Positions 8,473 to 12,560 of a stretch of 12,560 bases of DNA are shown here, piece by piece. The stretch comes from Methylotenera_A sp031381645 (GTDB lineage: Bacteria > Pseudomonadota > Gammaproteobacteria > Burkholderiales > Methylophilaceae), in NCBI GenBank assembly GCA_031381645.1, contig JANMYB010000077.1, forward strand, positions 1 through 12,560, in the 5' to 3' direction. The notes under the pieces were generated by a model that did no database searches, was not told the origin of the DNA, and saw only the letters and a program-made list of their open reading frames with translations. Numbering within the stretch: position 1 is the first letter of the stretch; each line of letters starts with the position of its first letter. A program made the position numbers and the translations under genes.

Positions 8473-8528
8473 ATTATTAATTTAATCAAATAATTAAAAC
8501 TATAAATTAAAGTTAAATATTAAATAAA
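8473..8528 (+). promoter_or_regulatory. Extremely A/T-rich fabZ-lpxA gap, possible promoter or unstructured leader
   Basis: By direct count only 3 of these 56 bases are G or C. It has no Shine-Dalgarno before the lpxA ATG. TATAAA at 8501-8506 resembles a -10 box, but no good -35 stands 16-18 bp upstream and such matches are expected by chance in DNA this A/T-rich. An 8-bp A/T inverted repeat (8477-8484 with 8503-8510) could form a weak stem. It may be a local promoter with an UP-like element, or an unstructured leader that helps ribosome entry without a Shine-Dalgarno. Confidence 0.35.
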
Positions 8529-9308
8529 ATGTCAGTAAAAATTCACCCAACCGCCATTATAGATGCTAAAGCCGAGCTTGATTCCAGCATAGAAGTAGGC
8601 GCTTATTCCGTTATTGGTGCGGGGGTGAAAGTGGGCGCAGATACGCGGATTGGTAGCCATGTGGTGCTAAAAGGGCCAACAACCATCGGCAAAAATAATC
8701 AAATATTTCAATTTTCTTCGCTAGGTGAGCAGCCACAAGATAAAAAATACAAAGATGAGCCAACTACGCTGGAAATTGGCGATAACAACACTATTCGCGA
8801 GTTCTGCACCTTTAATCGCGGAACGATTCAAGATAAAGGCAAGACCAGCATTGGCAACGATAATTGGATTATGGCCTACGTACATATTGCGCACGATTGC
8901 CAAATCGGCAACCACACCATTATGGCTAACAATAGCTCGCTTGCAGGTCACGTGGATATTCACGACTACGCAATTTTGGGCGGCTTTACGCTCATTCATC
9001 AGTTTTGCAAAGTGGGTGCGCATGTAATCACCGCGGTAGGTTCTGTGGTGTTTAAAGATATTCCGCCTTATGTAACGGCCTCAGGTTATGACGCACAACC
9101 GCATGGTATCAATGCAGAAGGCCTTAAGCGGCGAGGTTTTGATGCAAATACCATCACGCAAATAAAACGCGCTTACAAAGCGCTCTACCGCAATAGTTTA
9201 ACCTTAGAAGAAGCCAAGCTAGAGTTGGCCGAGATGCAAAAAAGCTGTGCTGAAATTAAATTATTAACAGAGTTCTTATCAGCCTCTAATCGCGGTATTA
9301 TCCGCTAA
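8529..9308 (+). CDS. lpxA: Acyl-[ACP]-UDP-N-acetylglucosamine O-acyltransferase
   Basis: First step of lipid A synthesis: transfers a 3-hydroxyacyl chain from ACP to the 3-OH of UDP-GlcNAc. The 259-residue protein (E. coli 262) begins with hexapeptide repeats (IHPTAIIDAKAELDSSIEVG) forming the left-handed beta-helix. The catalytic His is H122 in VHIAHDCQIG, with H119 beside it, matching E. coli H125 and H122. HQFCKVGAHV, IPPYVTASG and EGLKRRGF are conserved. The helical C-terminal domain ends in SNRGIIR, like STRGLIR in E. coli. The residue aligned with the E. coli acyl-chain ruler G173 is V170, which suggests a chain shorter than C14. The ATG at 8529 matches the family N-terminus but has no Shine-Dalgarno. 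lpxB follows after 21 bp. Confidence 0.97.
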   Translation: MSVKIHPTAIIDAKAELDSSIEVGAYSVIGAGVKVGADTRIGSHVVLKGPTTIGKNNQIFQFSSLGEQPQDKKYKDEPTTLEIGDNNTIREFCTFNRGTIQDKGKTSIGNDNWIMAYVHIAHDCQIGNHTIMANNSSLAGHVDIHDYAILGGFTLIHQFCKVGAHVITAVGSVVFKDIPPYVTASGYDAQPHGINAEGLKRRGFDANTITQIKRAYKALYRNSLTLEEAKLELAEMQKSCAEIKLLTEFLSASNRGIIR

Positions 9309-9329
9309 ATTCGCGAAGTAAAATTTAGT

Positions 9330-10463
9330 ATGTCTAAAATAGCAATAGTGGCTGGGGAAGCCTCGGGGGATTTGCTGGGTAGTCATTTAATGCGAGCTTT
9401 AAAAGAGCAGCGCAAAGATTTAACCTTTATAGGCATTGCAGGACCTAAAATGATGGCGGAAGGCGCTAAGTCATTATTTGCAATCGAAAATCTCTCAGTA
9501 CGTGGCTATGTAGAAGTGATTACGCATCTTTACGGCTTACTCAAATTACGCAAAAATTTGCTTAAACAACTGCTAGCTGAAAAACCTGATATTTTTATTG
9601 GTGTGGATGCGCCAGATTTTAACTTTTGGCTAGAACGCAAGCTTAAAAAACACGGCATTCCCACTATTCATTACGTCAGTCCTTCCATCTGGGCTTGGCG
9701 GCGCGGCAGAATGAGCAAAATTAAGCGCGCGGTAACGCACATGTTAGCACTATTCCCTTTCGAGCCCGCTTTATACGAAAAAGCAGGCGTGCCAGTCACC
9801 TTTATCGGGCATCCGCTGGCAGATGAGATACCGCTGCGACCCAATAAAAATGCGGTTCGCGAGATACTTAAAATCGAGAAAAACAAGCAAGTTATTGCCA
9901 TGTTGCCGGGTAGCCGTCAATCTGAAGTGCGTCAACATGCCGAATTGTTTGTCAACACCGCCAAAATTATTAGCCAAGAAAATACTAATACGCAGTTTTT
10001 AGTGCCTTTAATTACGCGCGAAACCCGTGCAATTTTTGAGCAAGCGCTTTACAAAGATATGTCGCAAGAAATTGAGTTGAATATTCTGTTTGGCCATGCG
10101 CACGATGCGATGGAAGCTGCCGATGTAGTGCTAGTCGCCTCTGGCACCGCCACGCTGGAAGCCGCTCTGCTAAAGCGCCCTATGGTAATTACCTATCGCA
10201 TGCCAACGCTTAGTTGGTGGATATTAAAACGTATGAATTACCTGCCTTACGTCGGTTTGCCTAATATTTTAGCGGGCAAATTTATCGTGCCAGAGTTGTT
10301 GCAAAAAGAGGCTACGCCACAAAAATTGGCGGATGCGGTTTCTGCATTGCTGACCGATAGAAACCATACGCAAATTATTAAAGATGAATTTACCTCTATT
10401 CACCAAACCTTGAAGCAAAATAGCGCTAAAAAGGCCGCTTCGGTGATTTTGAGTTATTTGTAA
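9330..10463 (+). CDS. lpxB: Lipid-A-disaccharide synthase
   Basis: Membrane-associated GT19 glycosyltransferase that joins UDP-2,3-diacylglucosamine and lipid X into the tetra-acylated lipid A disaccharide. The 377-residue protein (E. coli 382) starts with IAIVAGEASGDLLGSHLM. It carries GVDAPDFNFWLE (D93 aligns with E. coli D98), the strongly conserved HYVSPSIWAWRRGR, FIGHPLADE, MLPGSRQSEV and the donor-site SGTATLEAALLKRPMVITYR. Its place straight after lpxA is the usual order. There is no clear Shine-Dalgarno before the ATG. The 130-bp gap downstream, filled by an inverted repeat, probably separates it from rnhB. Confidence 0.97.
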   Translation: MSKIAIVAGEASGDLLGSHLMRALKEQRKDLTFIGIAGPKMMAEGAKSLFAIENLSVRGYVEVITHLYGLLKLRKNLLKQLLAEKPDIFIGVDAPDFNFWLERKLKKHGIPTIHYVSPSIWAWRRGRMSKIKRAVTHMLALFPFEPALYEKAGVPVTFIGHPLADEIPLRPNKNAVREILKIEKNKQVIAMLPGSRQSEVRQHAELFVNTAKIISQENTNTQFLVPLITRETRAIFEQALYKDMSQEIELNILFGHAHDAMEAADVVLVASGTATLEAALLKRPMVITYRMPTLSWWILKRMNYLPYVGLPNILAGKFIVPELLQKEATPQKLADAVSALLTDRNHTQIIKDEFTSIHQTLKQNSAKKAASVILSYL

Positions 10464-10472
10464 ACCACCTTG

Positions 10473-10565
10473 CTCGTCATTCTGAGCCTAAGGTTTTATT
10501 TGGGCGAAGAATCCAAGCAACGCTAAATACTTACTGGATTCTTCACTGCGCTCAGAATGACAGAG
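10473..10565. repeat. Long imperfect inverted repeat (dispersed palindromic element) in the lpxB-rnhB gap
   Basis: Outer arms GTCATTCTGAGC (10476-10487) and GCTCAGAATGAC (10550-10561) are perfectly complementary, and extend by CTC/GAG if A10562 is bulged. Inner arms GAAGAATCCA (10506-10515) and TGGATTCTTC (10535-10544) are also perfect, around a 19-nt loop (10516-10534). Between inner and outer arms the left side has 18 nt and the right only 5. The arm sequence resembles, from memory, a palindromic repeat found scattered between genes in various bacteria, so a REP- or MITE-like element is likely. The transcript would form a strong hairpin that could stop or stabilise RNA ends, though no U-tract follows. 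Confidence 0.7.
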
Positions 10566-10593
10566 TTAATAGAAATTTTAGAATTGAGTTTTT

Positions 10594-11169
10594 ATGCAAT
10601 TAATCTGCGGCGTAGATGAAGCAGGGCGAGGCCCCCTAGCTGGCAGCGTATATGCGGCGGCTGTGATATTAGATGTAAATAACCCAATCGAAGGCTTAGC
10701 GGATTCAAAAAAACTCTCAGAGAAAAAGCGCGATTTTTTAAGTGGTGAAATTAAAACCAAAGCGCTCGCATGGGGCATTGCCAATTGCACATGCCAAGAA
10801 ATCGACGAAATCAATATCCTGCAAGCAAGTTTACTCGCCATGAAGCGCGCCATAGAGGCCATGCAAGCGCAATTCAACATTACACCAAGTTTGGTTCAGG
10901 TAGACGGTAACAAATGCCCCAAAATCAGCTTGCCGTGCGAAGCGATTGTGAAGGGCGATAGCAAAGTGCAAGCTATTTCTGCCGCGTCTATTCTGGCCAA
11001 AGTGGCGCGCGATGCAGAGCTTTATGAGCTAGATAGAATCTATCCACAATACGGCTTTGCAAAACATAAAGGCTACCCAACAGCCTCGCACCTATTGGCG
11101 CTGCAGGCACATGGCATTTGCCCGCAACATCGCTTGAGTTATGCGCCTGTGAAAGTTTTACTTGGCTGA
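10594..11169 (+). CDS. rnhB: Ribonuclease HII
   Basis: Cuts the RNA strand of RNA/DNA hybrids and starts ribonucleotide excision repair by nicking at single ribonucleotides in DNA. The 191-residue protein (E. coli 198) has the type-2 catalytic set D8 and E9 (CGVDEAGRGPLAG), D104 (VQVDGNKCPK) and D122 (VKGDSKVQAISAASILAKVARD). LADSKKLSEKKR and PQYGFAKHKGYPT are also conserved. The short N-terminus (MQLICGVDEAG) leaves little room for another start. It follows lpxB as in E. coli, but behind a 130-bp gap, so it may have its own promoter; TAGAAT-like sequence near 10576-10584 is only weak evidence. Its last 12 bp overlap the 3' end of the convergent DUF2971 gene, and I see no terminator. Confidence 0.97.
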   Translation: MQLICGVDEAGRGPLAGSVYAAAVILDVNNPIEGLADSKKLSEKKRDFLSGEIKTKALAWGIANCTCQEIDEINILQASLLAMKRAIEAMQAQFNITPSLVQVDGNKCPKISLPCEAIVKGDSKVQAISAASILAKVARDAELYELDRIYPQYGFAKHKGYPTASHLLALQAHGICPQHRLSYAPVKVLLG

Positions 11170-11877
11170 TGCTTTAGTCATAACTTTAGACTGGGAAGGC
11201 TGAAGGCCATTTAACTCAAGAAGGTGCTCTAACTCGGGATTCACTGCCTGGTAGGGGTTTCGGACAACTCTTTCAATAAGCAACTGAATATCTACTTTTA
11301 TACGAACTCCATTACCGGCTTTTTCATAATTCATATTTTTCTGGTCTATGTCCCAGAATACAAGACGAAATTCACGCTCATCAATATATGGCATATCTTT
11401 TGTTTCAACATGGCTAAATACGTTGCCAAAGCGCGTATAGTCTCGCTCAAAATCAACATAGCTAACAACACCACCAGTAATTGCGGCTGGCGTCTCGACT
11501 AGCGAAGCTTGCAGTCGCTCAAAAGTTGTTTCGATAGCAAAACCTCTGTCCGCATATGCCTTCCACATGAGATATGACTCGTGATTATTCATATGCCAGC
11601 AATTTACAAAAAAGTGCTCATGATGGCTTTCATATTGTCTAAGTGATTCATAAGCCTGTTCTGGAGTCGAGTTGTGTTGATTTTGATACCAATCTGCATA
11701 GAGCTTTTGTGTACGGTCAGTCAGCATTCCTTCTCTGGAATCATCAAGTGTAGGTATGTGTGCAAAAAACAATTCTTGGGTTGCCAATAAGTCTTGTAAA
11801 CGACTAGCTGACATATAGCGCCACATTTTTTGCAATGAGCGCTTAGGTCTAGTAAGTGTGGAAGATGGTTCAAACAT
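11158..11877 (-). CDS. DUF2971-family protein of unknown function
   Basis: A 239-residue soluble protein with no signal peptide or membrane segment. It matches the DUF2971 pattern: an N-terminal MWRYMSASRLQDLLATQELFFAHIPTL (residues 18-44, split here as MWRYMSASRLQDLL then ATQELFFAHIPTL), the central hallmark NCWHMNNHESYLMWKAY (92-108) followed by FAIETTFERL, a VVSYVDFERDY strand near 140, DEREFRLVFWD near 170, and a C-terminal IKVDIQLLIERVVRNP near 200. Conserved W, H, E and R residues suggest an enzyme or nucleotide-binding fold, but I know of no established activity. It begins 10 bp after the stop of the RsmI-like gene on the same strand, preceded by a weak AAGAAAG, so co-transcription is plausible. 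GC is about 41% by hand count, with no clear sign of foreign origin. The 3' end overlaps rnhB by 12 bp. Confidence 0.8.
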   Translation of the reverse strand: MFEPSSTLTRPKRSLQKMWRYMSASRLQDLLATQELFFAHIPTLDDSREGMLTDRTQKLYADWYQNQHNSTPEQAYESLRQYESHHEHFFVNCWHMNNHESYLMWKAYADRGFAIETTFERLQASLVETPAAITGGVVSYVDFERDYTRFGNVFSHVETKDMPYIDEREFRLVFWDIDQKNMNYEKAGNGVRIKVDIQLLIERVVRNPYQAVNPELEHLLELNGLQPSQSKVMTKASAK

Positions 11878-11887
11878 ACGTACTTTC

Positions 11888-12560
11888 TTAAGCCAACAAC
11901 AAAAACACAGTCGGTTTTTTGTTTAAATCTGGTAGGGCGCTTTGTTTCCATTGACTCACAGTTTTTGTGGCAATCATTTCATCTGGCAGACTGACGTGGC
12001 AGGCAATACACAAGCGGGTATTGGCGTTGCAGCTGCTTAAAATAGCTTCTAGCATATGTTGATTGCGGTAGGGTGTTTCGATAAATATCTGCGTCTCGTT
12101 GTGGCTTTGCGAACGTTTTTCGATTTCTTTTAGTTTGGCGATACGCGCAGTTTTATCTACTGGTAAATAGCCGAGAAAAGCGAATTGTTGACCATTTAAG
12201 CCCGAAGCCATTAAACTTAATAAAATAGAACTAGGACCTACAAATGGCACCACTTTTATGCCTTTTTGATGCGCCAATGCGACTAGCTTTGCGCCTGGGT
12301 CGGCCACGCCAGGGCAGCCTGCATCAGACATTAAACCAACGTCTTTACCTGCTAGCAGTGGCGACAGTAGGCCAGCAACCTCTTTATCTAATGTGTGTTC
12401 GTTGAGCAAATTTAAAGTGAGTTCGCGCACTGGTTTGGCGGTTTTAATGGCGCTTAAAAAATGGCGGGCAGGCTTCTCGGTTTCTACCACAAAATGTTCT
12501 AAGTTTTGCGCGATTTTGATGACATCTGGCGGCAATACCGCATGGATATTGTCGTCACCG
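11888..12560 (-). CDS. RsmI-like SAM-dependent methyltransferase (tetrapyrrole methylase family), 5'-truncated by window edge
   Basis: Tetrapyrrole-methylase-fold SAM-dependent methyltransferase related to RsmI (16S rRNA C1402 2'-O-methylation). Family marks are VGLMSDAGCPGVADPGAKLV (RsmI: SDAGTPLINDPG), VVPFVGPSSILLSLMASG, FAFLGYLPVDKTARI and IFIETPYRNQHMLE. It differs from canonical RsmI: it ends soon after the methylase fold (PTVFLLLA) without the RsmI C-terminal domain, and has LNEHTLDKE instead of the usual DTRHTG region. It therefore fits a shorter RsmI-like subfamily seen in betaproteobacteria, whose target I do not know. The frame stays open upstream of the TTG at 12535 (GDDNIHAVLPPDV), so that TTG is an internal Leu and the real start with the N-terminal PTPLG-type motif is outside the window. 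Downstream, the DUF2971 gene starts after 10 bp. Confidence 0.85.
   Translation of the reverse strand, partial: GDDNIHAVLPPDVIKIAQNLEHFVVETEKPARHFLSAIKTAKPVRELTLNLLNEHTLDKEVAGLLSPLLAGKDVGLMSDAGCPGVADPGAKLVALAHQKGIKVVPFVGPSSILLSLMASGLNGQQFAFLGYLPVDKTARIAKLKEIEKRSQSHNETQIFIETPYRNQHMLEAILSSCNANTRLCIACHVSLPDEMIATKTVSQWKQSALPDLNKKPTVFLLLA

Noticed and set aside
8721..9027. Two 100-codon open frames, one on each strand, inside lpxA
   Set aside because: Both lie wholly within the well-supported lpxA frame, resemble no family, and arise from the hexapeptide-repeat codon pattern.
9310..9317. TTCGCGAA palindrome in the lpxA-lpxB gap
   Set aside because: An 8-bp palindrome is expected by chance in DNA of this length and there is no supporting context.
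11158..11240. Bidirectional terminator between rnhB and the DUF2971 gene
   Set aside because: No GC-rich stem followed by a T-run on either strand could be found; the short GAAGGC repeat near 11206-11217 is direct rather than inverted.
11721..11951. 76-codon minus-strand frame spanning the methyltransferase-DUF2971 junction
   Set aside because: It overlaps two better-supported genes in another frame and has no recognisable domain; there is no sign of a frameshifted fusion because both real genes have complete family C- and N-termini here.
12533..12535. TTG as the start codon of the minus-strand methyltransferase
   Set aside because: The frame remains open to the window edge and the upstream residues (GDDNIHAV) continue the family homology into VLPPDV, so this TTG is an internal Leu and the gene is cut by the window.

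Overview
This window is a core chromosomal block from a Gram-negative proteobacterium, most likely a betaproteobacterium. The gene order uppS-cdsA-dxr-rseP-bamA-skp-lpxD-fabZ-lpxA-lpxB-rnhB is the classic envelope-biogenesis cluster of Beta- and Gammaproteobacteria. After rnhB the enterobacterial dnaE/accA order is absent. The right-hand methyltransferase belongs to a short RsmI-like subfamily that I associate with betaproteobacteria. The modest GC content (low 40s percent by eye) and the protein flavour suggest a Methylophilaceae-like organism (Methylotenera/Methylophilus); this is inference, not proof.

Layout: positions 1-11169 are one dense plus-strand run of eleven genes. uppS (5' end outside the window), cdsA, dxr, rseP and bamA are packed with overlaps of 8 and 4 bp or gaps of 1 and 4 bp, so they probably share a transcript. 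A 62-bp gap carrying a perfect 14-bp palindrome separates bamA from skp. lpxD and fabZ follow closely. A 56-bp gap that is almost pure A/T precedes lpxA, and lpxB follows 21 bp after lpxA. A 130-bp gap before rnhB is largely filled by a long imperfect inverted repeat that looks like a dispersed intergenic palindrome. On the minus strand are an RsmI-like SAM-dependent methyltransferase (5' end outside the window) and, 10 bp downstream of it, a DUF2971-family gene whose 3' end overlaps that of rnhB by 12 bp.

How the genes work together: dxr starts the non-mevalonate isoprenoid pathway and uppS makes the C55 carrier lipid. cdsA makes CDP-diacylglycerol for phospholipids. rseP is the site-2 protease of envelope stress control. 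bamA and skp insert and chaperone outer-membrane proteins. lpxD, lpxA and lpxB make the lipid A precursor, and fabZ draws on the same 3-hydroxyacyl-ACP pool. rnhB (RNase HII) is a passenger at the end of the run.

Most of the window is conserved housekeeping DNA and I see no clear new system. The parts most worth a second look are the uncharacterised DUF2971 gene beside the methyltransferase, the LpxA acyl-chain ruler residue (Val instead of Gly), the three unusual intergenic sequences, and the non-ATG starts on dxr, bamA and skp.
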